In this document: piece by piece, positions 1-12,009 of the stretch | Layout of the letters: the number at the start of each line of letters is the position of its first letter | Position numbering within the stretch: position 1 is the first letter of the stretch | Assembly (NCBI GenBank): GCA_029262065.1 | Contig: JAJDAC010000046.1 | Location: 148,375-212,374 of the forward strand | DNA length: 64,000 nt | Direction of reading: 5' to 3' | DNA from: Candidatus Krumholzibacteriota bacterium | GTDB lineage: Bacteria; Krumholzibacteriota; Krumholzibacteriia; JAJRXK01 | Position numbers and translations under genes: made by a program | The notes under the pieces: model-generated | Seen by the model: the letters and a program-made list of their open reading frames with translations, nothing else | What the model was told of the DNA's origin: nothing | Database searches by the model: none

Positions 1-740
1 AGGTCGGTGATGACGCCTAGCAAGTAGGGGTGGTGCCGCTCGTAGAGCTCCATGGCGCGCTCGAAATCCTTGGCCCAGAGGACCTTCGGGCGCGCTCTGA
101 GCCTCACCAGCTGCTGTGCCAGGTTGAGTCCATCTTCCATGAGGTTGCGCGTGTGGCTGACCAGCTGCGTGTACAGCAACGGAAGATACAGCGACGCAAA
201 GCGGCGCGAGTCTTCCACCAGCAGGATGGTTCGAACCTGTCCCTCGGATGTGTCGTGGTCAACGTTCCAGGCGTCCTCGACCAGCTTGATCACGGCCACG
301 AAGATGCGCGCGTCGCCCTGCCACGTAAATACGTGGTCGATACCCTCGCGACCGACCGCGCGGGGCATGCGCTCCAACTCACCGATGTCGAACGCGAGCA
401 TGACCACCGGAATGGTGTGGTCGAGCATCTTGACTTTGCGACCAAACGCGAAGCCGTTCATGCTGCCGACCCGCAGCATGGTGAACACCAGGTCGAAGCG
501 CTTCTGCATGAGCAGTTCGAGCGCTTCTTCGGCGGTAGCGGCGTGGATGACGCGGGGGGCTCCCGAGAGGTTGAGCGAGACGTACTCGTTCAGCACCAGC
601 TCGGTCAGTCGCCCCCCTTCCTCGATGACGAAGGCGTCATAGTGACTGGCCACGACCAGGATGTCGTGGACACGATGGGGCATGAGCGAATCGAAGGTAG
701 CGCCCCGGCCTGCAAGCCCTGCCTTCGTAGTACGCTTCAT
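1..740 (-). CDS. PEP/pyruvate-binding response-regulator-like protein, N-terminal part (cut by window edge)
   Basis: The frame is open on the minus strand from an ATG at 740 to the left edge, giving 246 residues without a stop. An AGGAAC ribosome site lies just upstream and overlaps the end of gdhA, so the two genes are probably cotranscribed. The visible part holds two receiver-like alpha/beta segments. The first starts at about residue 15 (DILVVASHYDAF) and the second at about residue 170 (ILLVEDSRRF). In the first, the strand that normally carries the phospho-acceptor Asp reads DLVFTMLRV, so the acceptor is missing. This arrangement resembles the front of large proteins that fuse receiver-like modules to a PEP-synthase-type ATP-grasp (PEP/pyruvate-binding) domain. 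The catalytic part would lie outside the window, so the enzyme assignment is inference from family memory. Confidence 0.7.
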   Translation of the reverse strand, partial: MKRTTKAGLAGRGATFDSLMPHRVHDILVVASHYDAFVIEEGGRLTELVLNEYVSLNLSGAPRVIHAATAEEALELLMQKRFDLVFTMLRVGSMNGFAFGRKVKMLDHTIPVVMLAFDIGELERMPRAVGREGIDHVFTWQGDARIFVAVIKLVEDAWNVDHDTSEGQVRTILLVEDSRRFASLYLPLLYTQLVSHTRNLMEDGLNLAQQLVRLRARPKVLWAKDFERAMELYERHHPYLLGVITD

Positions 741-758
741 GCCCAGCTTTCGAAGTTC

Positions 759-4253
<3,495 letters not shown>

Positions 4254-4425
4254 GGCAGCTGCGCGATTCCTGCTAACCATTTAGTGCGTCATGGTTTACC
4301 ATGCCCGGCGCGGCGCCCACCCCCCCTGGGCGAAATTCCTTGCAACCTCGCAGATACGAGCGACGTACACGGCGAATACGAGCCACTGTCGCTCAGGGGA
4401 CTCCTGGGTAGTTCGGAGGCGGCAG

Positions 4426-5016
4426 TTGCGAAGTGATGCCCTCGTTATCGCCGAGGCCAGACAAGGAAGAGAACCCGCCTTCGCGGAGCTGCTGCGGCGC
4501 TACCGCGCGCCGGTGTTCAATCTCTGCCTTCGCATGCTCAAGAATCGGGACGATGCCGAAGACGTGGCCCAAGACGTCTTTATAAAGGTGTTCGCCATGC
4601 TCGACCGGTACGACGAGCGCTATGCGTTCCGAAGCTGGTTGTTCAAGATCGCGGCGAACCAGAGCATCGATTTCATCCGCAAGAACCGGGTGAAGCTGTT
4701 GAGTCTGGACGAGCCGGTCTCGTACAAGGGAGAGGAAATCGAGCGACAGTTCCCCGACGACGGCGATACGCCCGAACAGGCGTTGGCCTCGAAGGAGCTG
4801 GGGACGTTGCTCATGGCCGTAACCGATGAGTTGCCACCGCATTATCGATCGATGATCGTGCTGCGGCACCAGGAGCAACTGAGTTACGAGGAAATTGCGC
4901 AGATCATGGAGCTTCCGCTGGGCACCGTGAAGGCCCGCATCCACAGGGCGCGGGCCATGATGAGGGAAAAATTACAGCGGCGCCGTGGCGGTCTAGGACC
5001 AGTTCGCGGGCAGTAA
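4426..5016 (+). CDS. ECF RNA polymerase sigma factor (RpoE-like)
   Basis: Region 2 includes FAELLRRYRAPVFNLCLRML, RDDAEDVAQDVFIKVF and FRSWLFKIAANQSIDFIRK. Region 4 includes LPPHYRSMIVLRHQEQLSYEEIAQ and PLGTVKARIHRARAMMREKL. At 196 residues it has the usual ECF size. I chose the TTG at 4426 because GGAGG lies six bases upstream. An in-frame ATG at 4291 would add 45 residues unlike any sigma domain and has no ribosome site. The next gene encodes a short two-TM protein placed where an anti-sigma factor would be. Confidence 0.92.
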   Translation: MRSDALVIAEARQGREPAFAELLRRYRAPVFNLCLRMLKNRDDAEDVAQDVFIKVFAMLDRYDERYAFRSWLFKIAANQSIDFIRKNRVKLLSLDEPVSYKGEEIERQFPDDGDTPEQALASKELGTLLMAVTDELPPHYRSMIVLRHQEQLSYEEIAQIMELPLGTVKARIHRARAMMREKLQRRRGGLGPVRGQ

Positions 5017-5066
5017 TACAGATCGTGTGGCCTGGGCCCCAGGTGGGACAGGCTGCGTACCCCGTT

Positions 5067-5156
5067 GTCCCGCTGCGCGGGACCGGGGTCTTCGGCCCCC
5101 CAATCCCGCTGAACGCGGGACCGGGGTGCCTCGACCAGTTCCCGCGAAGCGGGAAC
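5067..5156 (+). repeat. Three tandem hairpins between the ECF sigma gene and its partner
   Basis: The 305-base gap 5017-5321 holds three similar small palindromes about 36 bases apart. They are GTCCCGC/GCGGGAC at 5067-5083, TCCCGC/GCGGGA at 5104-5120 and GTTCCCGC/GCGGGAAC at 5138-5156 (loops of 3-5 bases). The first two are followed by CCGGGGT and the third by CGGT. None is followed by a T-tract. They look like a REP-type cluster or an mRNA-stabilising element that could set different expression of the two flanking genes. I see no gene in this gap. Confidence 0.6.
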
Positions 5157-5321
5157 CGGTCTTCGGTAGTCGCGGCGGATGGGTTGGTAACGTCGGGGGA
5201 TGTACCATCCGTCGTGGGGGAAGACGACGCGGCGTGGGCTTGCCTACACCGCGTCGCTTCCCGCCCGTCTTCAAACTCGCCAAGGACGGCGAGAAGTAAA
5301 CCCGGGGCAGGAGCCACCGAT

Positions 5322-5981
5322 ATGAATCACAACAAGGAAACACTTCAATACTGGCGAGCCCGCATCCAGGACTATCTCGACGATACCCTGCCGCGGCAGG
5401 AAGCCGTCGAGTTCTTTCTCTACGCCCAGAAGCACCCTGAGCTGCAGGCTGAGCTCGATTCGTATCGTGAGCTCGTGACGCAGCTGCAGGAGATGCCCCA
5501 CGCCCAGCCGGGAGCCGATTTCGATACTCCCGTGCTTGCCAGCCTCCCTCTCGAGCGATACGAATCGAAGCCTCGTTTAGCCGAGCGTGTACTTGTCATC
5601 GGCGACGAGCAGCCCACGCTGGTGCAACGCACGGCGGGACGCGTGAGCCGCGGAATGCTCGCGGTCAGCGCCGCCTATGTTCTTTTCCTTGCCGTTAGCC
5701 ACAGTTTCCTGGCCCAGACCGCGACCAAGCTCGCGGGTGCCGTTGGCGATTCCCTGCACGCCGCCGCCGCCCGTACGCAGACTGTCCCGGTGCTGTCGAC
5801 CGTTGTCGATCTGTCGGCCCGAGGCTACGATGCAGTCGTAGCCTCGGTCGCATCGATTGAGACGGTCTTGGGTCCGGGGCTGTTGACCATGGGGTTGGGA
5901 ATCGTAGTCGGCGTGGCGGCCTGGGGCGTCATGTCCGGTGCCCGGCGCCGCCAGATCGCTCGACGAACTCACGCCAGCTGA
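5322..5981 (+). CDS. Two-TM anti-sigma-like membrane protein
   Basis: 219 residues. The N-terminal 70 residues (LQYWRARIQDYLDDTLPRQE, then FFLYAQKHPELQAELDSYRE) look like the helical anti-sigma fold that binds ECF factors. The usual zinc ligands (HxxxCxxC) are absent. Two hydrophobic helices follow, at about residues 110-132 (MLAVSAAYVLFLAVSHSFLA) and 185-207, with a loop between them. A ribosome site, GGGGCAGGAG, precedes the ATG. Its place directly after an ECF sigma gene supports an anti-sigma role. The sequence alone does not prove it, and part of the protein matches nothing I know. Confidence 0.6.
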   Translation: MNHNKETLQYWRARIQDYLDDTLPRQEAVEFFLYAQKHPELQAELDSYRELVTQLQEMPHAQPGADFDTPVLASLPLERYESKPRLAERVLVIGDEQPTLVQRTAGRVSRGMLAVSAAYVLFLAVSHSFLAQTATKLAGAVGDSLHAAAARTQTVPVLSTVVDLSARGYDAVVASVASIETVLGPGLLTMGLGIVVGVAAWGVMSGARRRQIARRTHAS

Positions 5982-6040
5982 AGGCGTTTCCCGGAACCCG
6001 GCCCTCATTGTCCCGGGTTGTGGGTAGAGACGGATACCGA

Positions 6041-7648
6041 ATGAAGTGGCACGTTGCGCCTGTCCCCGCGGCGCTGGTTCTCCTCCTCGATCTCGTTGTC
6101 GGCCCGGCAACGCCGTTGGCGGTTGCGTACGCCGTCGAACCAGATCAGGACCGGACCGAACTGCGAACCGTGCCCGACGCTCCGCACACTCCCAGCCCGC
6201 TGTCGTATCAACGCCGTCAGGACGATCTTCACCGTCGTCTCTTCGAGACCTTCGCGGCCTACTCGAATGCCAAGGACCAGGCCACCCGCGACAGTCTGAA
6301 GGCGGTTCAGGCTGAGATTTCAGCCGAACTCAAGCGGCTCAAGGCCGATCGGGCTCCCAATGAACCACGCGCGCCGCGCGAGCCCGAGGGCGGATTGTTC
6401 GGGGAGTTCGAGCGCGAGTTCAGCCGTACCGAGGGCCCCGACTGGGCTGAGATCGAACGCCTCATAGAAGAAGGCGTGGGCAGTTTCGGCGAATTGGCCG
6501 AGCACGTGTCGGTGTGGATCGAGCAGACAAGATTGGAAATCGATGAGGATCAGGTGGGATTGGAAACGCCCGGTGGCAAGTTCCGTGTGAACGTCTCCCC
6601 CGAAGTGCGCGAGGGAATCCGCGGTATTGCCGAAGAACTCGGTCGGGCTCTCAGCGATTCGAGCGGATCGCCGGAGCTGGACCGGGAACTCAGAGCACTT
6701 CGGAAGTATTTGCCCGAGGGTGCAAGCGAGGGATTGTTTGGATTCGTCAAATCCGGTCGCTCGCGTGATCGACGCGTGATCGCCAAGACGGTGTTCAAGG
6801 TGGCCGACGACTTCGAAGTTGCCGAAGACGAGGTCGTCACCGGCGACGTCTACATTCTCGGCGGCGACTGCTACATATCCGGAGAGGTGCAGGGTACGGC
6901 CATCTGCATATTCGGTGACATCTACCTCGAAGACCGCGGGGTCGTGGGGAACGACGCCATCAGCATCGGCGGCGAGGTTTCACTCGACGGTGAGTCTTCC
7001 GTCCACGGCCGACGGTTTGACATAAGCCAGGTAGCTCCCGGTCTGGGCGCAGGATGGGGCAGCGGATCCGTGGGAGCCGTGGTCTACGGAATCAGGGTAC
7101 TCATGCTCGTCCTGCTCCTGTTCCTGGCCACTTCATTGGTACCGCGCCGTCTTCAGCTCATGACCGATCACGCCACCCTCTCGCCGTTGCGCAACATCTT
7201 GTTTGGTTCGTTCTGGCTTTCGGTCGCCGTGGGTGCATTCGTGGTTCTGGCGGTGGGGTTGGCCATCACCGTCATCGGAATTCCGGTGGTGTTCGTGTTG
7301 GCGGTAGCCTTCTTGGCGGCTCTACTGGGCGCGTACTTCGTGGCGTGTCAGCTGCTGGGCGAGCGCTTGCTCGCCAGCATGGGCGGCGATCGCGAGCGAT
7401 CCATGTGGATATCGGGACTACTGGGTCTGGTCATCCTGGAGATACCCGCGGTGCTCGCCATGACCTTGTACCCGGCGGTGGGCAGCTCGTCGGCGTTGCT
7501 CCCCGTGCTCGACTACATCGTCAAGTTCCTCGCCATCTCCTTCGGCTTCGCCTCGGTAGTCGCTACGCGGTTTGGCTCGCGCGAGGCCGACCCCGTCGGT
7601 GCGCCCCTGGATGCCGATGTGCCTCCCCCGGCACTCCCCGCGGGCTGA
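6041..7648 (+). CDS. Membrane protein with polymer-forming (bactofilin-like) central domain
   Basis: 535 residues from the ATG at 6041, with a signal-like hydrophobic N-terminus (ALVLLLDLVVGPATPLAVAYA). A charged helical region with coiled-coil character runs to about residue 250. A beta-helical stretch follows at about residues 265-325, with short glycine-spaced repeats (VVTGDVYILGGDCYISGEVQ, then AICIFGDIYL and SIGGEVSL) like the polymer-forming or bactofilin fold. The last third has at least four TM helices (e.g. VLMLVLLLFLATSLV and IPVVFVLAVAFLAALLGAYF). It probably acts at the cell envelope, and as third gene after the ECF and anti-sigma-like genes it may be part of that stress response. 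An upstream in-frame start at 6008 is possible. Confidence 0.65.
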   Translation: MKWHVAPVPAALVLLLDLVVGPATPLAVAYAVEPDQDRTELRTVPDAPHTPSPLSYQRRQDDLHRRLFETFAAYSNAKDQATRDSLKAVQAEISAELKRLKADRAPNEPRAPREPEGGLFGEFEREFSRTEGPDWAEIERLIEEGVGSFGELAEHVSVWIEQTRLEIDEDQVGLETPGGKFRVNVSPEVREGIRGIAEELGRALSDSSGSPELDRELRALRKYLPEGASEGLFGFVKSGRSRDRRVIAKTVFKVADDFEVAEDEVVTGDVYILGGDCYISGEVQGTAICIFGDIYLEDRGVVGNDAISIGGEVSLDGESSVHGRRFDISQVAPGLGAGWGSGSVGAVVYGIRVLMLVLLLFLATSLVPRRLQLMTDHATLSPLRNILFGSFWLSVAVGAFVVLAVGLAITVIGIPVVFVLAVAFLAALLGAYFVACQLLGERLLASMGGDRERSMWISGLLGLVILEIPAVLAMTLYPAVGSSSALLPVLDYIVKFLAISFGFASVVATRFGSREADPVGAPLDADVPPPALPAG

Positions 7649-7770
7649 TCTCCCCACGCTTTCCTGCCAATTGTTCCTCCGTCGGGCGCGTCGTGACTTC
7701 ACGCGGTACGCGTCACGTGCGCGGGCTGTGGTACAATTGAATCCGATCCGGGGGGATCGATCGGATTACG

Positions 7771-8793
7771 TTGCTCCGGACCTCGTCTGTACTTCCCATC
7801 ACAGTCACGCTCATGCTCGTATTGGGCCTGTCGACGAACGTCGCGCAAGCCACTTTGCGCGCAAAGGTCTATTCGTCGGCCGTGGTTGGCGGCCAGGTCG
7901 TGACCGATCCGTCCGCGTCGCCCGACCCGGTACGCTTTACGAGCCGTGCGGGCGTTGCCCTCACGCTTCAGCTGGATCCTCGTCGCTTGAACGTGTCCAA
8001 CCCGTCGCGTGGCGCGTCGTTCGTGGCGGTGACCAGCGAAGACGTGAATACCGTGTTGGCACAGATGGCTTCCACCGTCGGTCTGGATCTCGACATCGAT
8101 GTGTATCTGCTGCCGGGCCTGGACCCCGCATACCCCAGCAGTTTCTGCGTGGGGACTGAGATCTTCCTGAACCCCACATTCGATGTCGTTTCCTTGGAAG
8201 TGGTGGCCTACTCGCTCGTGCACGAAATCGGGCACGCCGTGCAACACGCACGGGTACCGCGATCAGGTGGGGTGGGGTGGACTACGTACCGGCGCTTGCG
8301 TCGATTGTCCGCCGCACACCACGAAGCGGCCGCTCATCGCGATCGACCGGGTGAGATCTTCGCCGAGGATTTCCGCGTGCTGTTCGGCGGCCAGTTGGCC
8401 AACCGAAATGGATCGATCGAGAATCCCGACTTGCCCATGCCGCAGCATGTAGTGGGTCTGGCCAACTTCTTTGCCCGCGCATTCAACTTTCGTCCCGGTC
8501 AGCCGCCGGCGCGGGCTAGCTGCGCGCCCAATCCCTTCAACCCCATGACCACCATCCGGATCGATCTGGTCGCCCAGGAACTGCTGACGGCCGCGCCCCT
8601 TCACGTGGAGATCTTTGATGCCCGTGGGCGACGCGTGAGGGTGCTGGGGCCGCTGACGCCGGAGAGCCAGGTTCAGGTGGAGTGGAACGGCCGCGACGAT
8701 CGCGGTCAGCGGATCGCTTCGGGTCGCTACAGTTATCGTGTCGTGCGCGACGGTCGTTCGCTGGCCCGCGGCGCAGCGACGGTCTTGAAATAG
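7771..8793 (+). CDS. Secreted HEIGH zinc metallopeptidase with C-terminal FlgD-Ig-like domain
   Basis: 340 residues with a signal peptide (LMLVLGLSTNVAQA). The zinc-binding motif is H151-E-I-G-H155 in VVAYSLVHEIGHAVQHA, and E199 in EIFAEDFRVLFGG is the likely third ligand, so the active site looks intact. The C-terminal 90 residues start with a cysteine and PNPFNPMTTIRIDL and continue with VEIFDARGRRVRVLG and WNGRDDRGQRIASGRYSY, the FlgD-Ig or type-A sorting-like beta domain found on exported proteins here. The start is a TTG at 7771, because an in-frame stop at 7738-7740 leaves only this codon or an ATG at 7813. Substrate unknown. It is convergent with rlmN. Confidence 0.75.
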   Translation: MLRTSSVLPITVTLMLVLGLSTNVAQATLRAKVYSSAVVGGQVVTDPSASPDPVRFTSRAGVALTLQLDPRRLNVSNPSRGASFVAVTSEDVNTVLAQMASTVGLDLDIDVYLLPGLDPAYPSSFCVGTEIFLNPTFDVVSLEVVAYSLVHEIGHAVQHARVPRSGGVGWTTYRRLRRLSAAHHEAAAHRDRPGEIFAEDFRVLFGGQLANRNGSIENPDLPMPQHVVGLANFFARAFNFRPGQPPARASCAPNPFNPMTTIRIDLVAQELLTAAPLHVEIFDARGRRVRVLGPLTPESQVQVEWNGRDDRGQRIASGRYSYRVVRDGRSLARGAATVLK

Positions 8794-8810
8794 GCTGACC
8801 GAGGGGGGAC

Positions 8811-8841
8811 CGACGGGTCCGGCCCATGGCCGGACCCGTCG
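8811..8841. terminator. Perfect palindrome between convergent genes (possible bidirectional terminator)
   Basis: A 14-base arm (CGACGGGTCCGGCC) pairs perfectly with its complement around a three-base loop, CAT. It lies in the 63-base gap between two converging genes. Neither side has a clear T-tract, so termination is inferred from position and stem strength. Confidence 0.5.
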
Positions 8842-8856
8842 AAACCAGTGCTCGGG

Positions 8857-9900
8857 TCAGTTCTTCCGTTTGCGTTGACGATGCAGTAGCTGGCCGCACG
8901 CCGCCTGGACTTCGCGGCCCGCGCTGTCGCGCACGGTGGCCACCACTCCGCCTTGCCACAGAATCGACGCGAACGCATCGACGGTCGTGCGCTCGGGACG
9001 GTCCCCGCTGAAGTCGTCGATGGGATTGAGTGGAATCAGATTCACCTTGAACGGTCCGCGTCGCGCCAACTCGAGCAGTCGTTTGGCGTGCGCGGTGGTG
9101 TCGTTCTGACCGGCTATCAACGCGCACTCGAGCGTGACCTTGCGATTGGTGGCGTGCCCGTAGTGCGCGGCCGACTCGAGCAACAGTTCCATCGACGTCT
9201 GACCGGCGATCGGCATCAGCCGTCGGCGATCATTGGCGTCGCCCGTGGTAAGCGACACCGCCAGCCCGTAGGGTTTCCGCAGGCGCCCCAGGCTTGCGAT
9301 GCCCTCTACGAGGCCAGAGGTACTCACCGTGATGCGGCGAGCGCTGAGGCCGACCGCGTCGGGGTGGGTGAGGATCTCCAACGCGCTGGCCAGCGCGTCG
9401 AAATTGTCCAGCGGTTCTCCCATGCCCATGAATACGAGCCGCGGATTCTGGGTAGCGGGGTGCCGTCGTCTGAGCTCCAGAACCTGCGCCACGATCTCAC
9501 CGGCGCTCAAGTGCCGGACCAGTCCCATCTTCCCGGTGGCGCAGAAGACACACGCCATGCGGCAGCCGACCTGCGAAGAGATACAGTAGGTCCACTGATC
9601 CTCGGCGCGGGCAATGGCGACAGATTCGATGCGGGCGCCGTCGGCCAGCTCGAACAGATACTTGGTGGTACCGTCGGGCGAGGGCGCAACCGTCGCTTCG
9701 CCCAGCCGAACCACGCCGAGTTCTTCCGCCAACCTTCCGCGCAACGACTTGGGCAGGTCGGTTAGCTCTTCGACCGTGGCTACGCCCCTTTGATATAGAC
9801 CGCTGGCGATCTGCTGACCGCGGTAGGCCGGTTGATCCCATTGGCGCATGAGAGCCTGGAGTTGATCCGGGCCCAGGTCGAGTAACGTGGTGTTCTGCAT
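8857..9900 (-). CDS. rlmN: 23S rRNA (adenine2503-C2)-methyltransferase, radical SAM
   Basis: Methylates C2 of A2503 in 23S rRNA and A37 in some tRNAs. The radical-SAM cluster motif is C-x3-C-x2-C in VGCRMACVFCATG. Other family marks are the N-terminal LLDLGPDQLQALMRQW, YRGQQIASGLYQRGV, GTTKYLFELADG, VFMGMGEPLDNF, SLTTGDANDRRRLMP, LNPIDDFSGD, and the late catalytic cysteine near QAACGQLL. The ATG at 9900 gives 347 residues and starts where the family usually starts. An ATG at 9957 has AGGAG directly abutting it, too close for a normal ribosome site. Confidence 0.96.
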   Translation of the reverse strand: MQNTTLLDLGPDQLQALMRQWDQPAYRGQQIASGLYQRGVATVEELTDLPKSLRGRLAEELGVVRLGEATVAPSPDGTTKYLFELADGARIESVAIARAEDQWTYCISSQVGCRMACVFCATGKMGLVRHLSAGEIVAQVLELRRRHPATQNPRLVFMGMGEPLDNFDALASALEILTHPDAVGLSARRITVSTSGLVEGIASLGRLRKPYGLAVSLTTGDANDRRRLMPIAGQTSMELLLESAAHYGHATNRKVTLECALIAGQNDTTAHAKRLLELARRGPFKVNLIPLNPIDDFSGDRPERTTVDAFASILWQGGVVATVRDSAGREVQAACGQLLHRQRKRKN

Positions 9901-9979
9901 GGGTCGGCTTGACAACGACAGTCGGCTGGGGGAAGTTGGGTCGGCCCCACGGATCATCTCCTACGCATTGGACGGATCC

Positions 9980-10402
9980 ATGGTTCATCCCACCCGCAAA
10001 TCTACGAGCTCTAGTATAGGGCCGCGCGCGTCGGTAGACGAGGATCCGCGTTCGTCATTGCTGTCGGCGGCAGCTGACCCGATTCGATTGCGGATCCTAC
10101 GGCTCCTTCGTAGCCCCCGTTCGGTGCGCGAACTCTGCGAGGCATTGGGCATGGCCCAGCCCCGCGTGTCGCATCATCTGGCCGTGCTGAAAGCCGCCGG
10201 CCTGCTTGATGTGGAGCCACGGGGTAGATTGAGGCTGTACGCCTGGGCGCCACTGGCCGAACCTTCTGAGCTCCGCGACGTACAGAATCTACTGGAGAAA
10301 TGGCTCCAGATTGCGGCGCCCCAGGCGCCCCGATCCCAACCCCTGTCCAAGGTAGCCGCGGCCGGAGCTCACCCACCGACGCTCGAAGACTTCCTGCTCT
10401 AG
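9980..10402 (+). CDS. ArsR-family winged-helix regulator
   Basis: 140 residues from the ATG at 9980 (GGACGG upstream). The winged helix spans about residues 20-100: SLLSAAADPIRLRILRLLRS, VRELCEALGMAQPRVSHHLA, VLKAAGLLDVEPRGRLRLYA. This is the ArsR/SmtB layout. I see no cysteine-based metal site in the alpha-3 helix (it reads ELCEALG), so the ligand is unknown. It is divergent from rlmN and nine bases upstream of the NtrC-type regulator, so the two regulators are probably cotranscribed. An in-frame start at 9887 is possible but would overlap rlmN. Confidence 0.85.
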   Translation: MVHPTRKSTSSSIGPRASVDEDPRSSLLSAAADPIRLRILRLLRSPRSVRELCEALGMAQPRVSHHLAVLKAAGLLDVEPRGRLRLYAWAPLAEPSELRDVQNLLEKWLQIAAPQAPRSQPLSKVAAAGAHPPTLEDFLL

Positions 10403-10411
10403 AGGAGCCCC

Positions 10412-11764
10412 ATGATTCCCGCCAACATCCTCATCGCCGACGACGAGGTTGCCATTCGTGAGAGTATCGGAGGCATCCTGCGCTACGAGGGGTATTCCGT
10501 ATTCGACGCCGCTGATGGGCCCTTGGCCATCGAGCGGCTTCGCAAGGGCGATGTCGACGTCTTGTTGCTCGATGTGAAGATGCCGGGCATGGACGGGTTC
10601 GAGGTCATGGCTCAGATGAAGAACGATGGACTGGATATTCCCGTGGTCGTGATCTCCGGGCACGATGCCGTTTCCACCGCGGTCGAGGCGATCAAGCGCG
10701 GCGCCTACGATTTTCTGGAGAAGCCGTTCAATAAGGAAGAGCTGCTGGTTCGGATCCAGAACGCCCTGGAGAACGGTCGGCTGCGACGCGCCAACGCCGA
10801 GCTGTCCGAAGCCGCCGGATTGGGCACCGAACTCATTGGCCAGAGCCAATCCATGCTGCGCATCAAGGCCCTGATCGAGAAGGTCGCGCCCACGCCGGCC
10901 CGCGTGCTCATTACCGGTGAGAACGGGACTGGCAAGGAGCTTGTGGCGCGGGCGATCCATCGGGGCAGCGATCGGGACAAAGGGCCCTTCGTCGAGGTGA
11001 ACTGCGCCGCCATCCCCGAAGACCTGATCGAGAGCGAGCTTTTCGGGCACGAGAAGGGGTCGTTCACCGGAGCTGGACAGCGCAAGTTCGGTAAGTTCGA
11101 GCGCGCGCACGGCGGCACGCTGTTTCTGGACGAGATCGGCGACATGAGTCCAACCGCCCAGGCCAAGGTGCTGCGGGTGCTTGAGGAAAACCGACTCGAG
11201 CGGGTGGGCGGCAACGACCTCATCACCGTGGATGTGCGGGTGGTCGCCGCTACCAACCGGGACCTCGAGAACGAGGATGCCTTCCGCCAGGATCTGTATT
11301 TTCGGCTCAACGTCATCCAGATCCACATGCCGCCGTTGCGAGAACGGCCCGAGGACATCCCTGCGCTATTCGGCCACTTCATGGACCGCTTTTCGCGTGA
11401 AATGAAGCAGGCGGCCAAACCCATCTCCGAAGACGCGACCTCCCGACTGGGTCGGCACGCCTGGCCCGGGAATGTACGAGAGCTGCGAAACCTGGCCGAA
11501 CGGCTGGCTATCGTGGCCGGGTCCCAGATCGAAGTGGCCGATCTGCCACCTGGAATGGGAGGGCGGGAAAGCGACCGGGGGGCGATCGAATTCCTCGACG
11601 CGCCGACCTTCCAGGAGTTCAAGAACGCGAGCGAGGCGGTGTACATCCAGGCCAAATTGCGCCAGTACGGGTTCAACGTTTCCCGTACCGCCGAGGAGCT
11701 GCAGATGCAACGAAGTAATCTGTACAAGAAGATCCAGAAGTATGATCTGCGGACCAGCGAGTAG
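10412..11764 (+). CDS. NtrC-family sigma-54-dependent response regulator
   Basis: 450 residues. The receiver domain covers residues 1-120, with acidic D10/D11, phospho-acceptor D54 in LLLDVKMPGMDG, and the conserved lysine in FLEKPF. The AAA+ domain covers about residues 140-370: Walker A GENGTGKE, sigma-54 contact loop GSFTGA at about 216-221 (alanine replaced by serine), and Walker B GTLFLDEIGDM. A Fis-type HTH closes the protein (VSRTAEELQMQRSNLYKKIQ). It activates sigma-54 polymerase when phosphorylated. No histidine kinase lies nearby, so its sensor is elsewhere. The ribosome site AGAGGAG is close to ideal. Confidence 0.95.
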   Translation: MIPANILIADDEVAIRESIGGILRYEGYSVFDAADGPLAIERLRKGDVDVLLLDVKMPGMDGFEVMAQMKNDGLDIPVVVISGHDAVSTAVEAIKRGAYDFLEKPFNKEELLVRIQNALENGRLRRANAELSEAAGLGTELIGQSQSMLRIKALIEKVAPTPARVLITGENGTGKELVARAIHRGSDRDKGPFVEVNCAAIPEDLIESELFGHEKGSFTGAGQRKFGKFERAHGGTLFLDEIGDMSPTAQAKVLRVLEENRLERVGGNDLITVDVRVVAATNRDLENEDAFRQDLYFRLNVIQIHMPPLRERPEDIPALFGHFMDRFSREMKQAAKPISEDATSRLGRHAWPGNVRELRNLAERLAIVAGSQIEVADLPPGMGGRESDRGAIEFLDAPTFQEFKNASEAVYIQAKLRQYGFNVSRTAEELQMQRSNLYKKIQKYDLRTSE

Positions 11765-11851
11765 GGGCTGTTTCGGACGAACGCTCGACCCGTAGGCCGA
11801 GGCCGCCGGACAATTGGTGTCATGGCACGGACTTGGGTGGATTTCGAGGCA

Positions 11852-11880
11852 TTGACACCGGGGCTGGCCCTACGTATTGT
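11852..11880 (+). promoter_or_regulatory. Sigma-70-type promoter upstream of the small exported peptide
   Basis: TTGACA (11852-11857), a 17-base spacer and TATTGT (11875-11880). Just upstream, TGGCACG at 11823 starts a partial sigma-54 match whose -12 part reads TGGG instead of TTGC, so I do not call it. The gap 11765-12009 holds no gene. Confidence 0.55.
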
Positions 11881-12009
11881 TAGAAACACAGGGTCCCGCG
11901 TGCCGCCTTCGCGGGGGACGTCTATTCAGACTGGAACGCCGGTTTCCAGTGAACGAGCACGATCTAGATCCCAACTACCGAAGATCCGTTAGCGGTCAGG
12001 GAGCAGCAG

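Noticed and set aside
11823..11838. Third possible sigma-54 promoter, TGGCACG with TGGG at -12
   Set aside because: The -12 GC dinucleotide is missing; a good sigma-70-type promoter lies just downstream.
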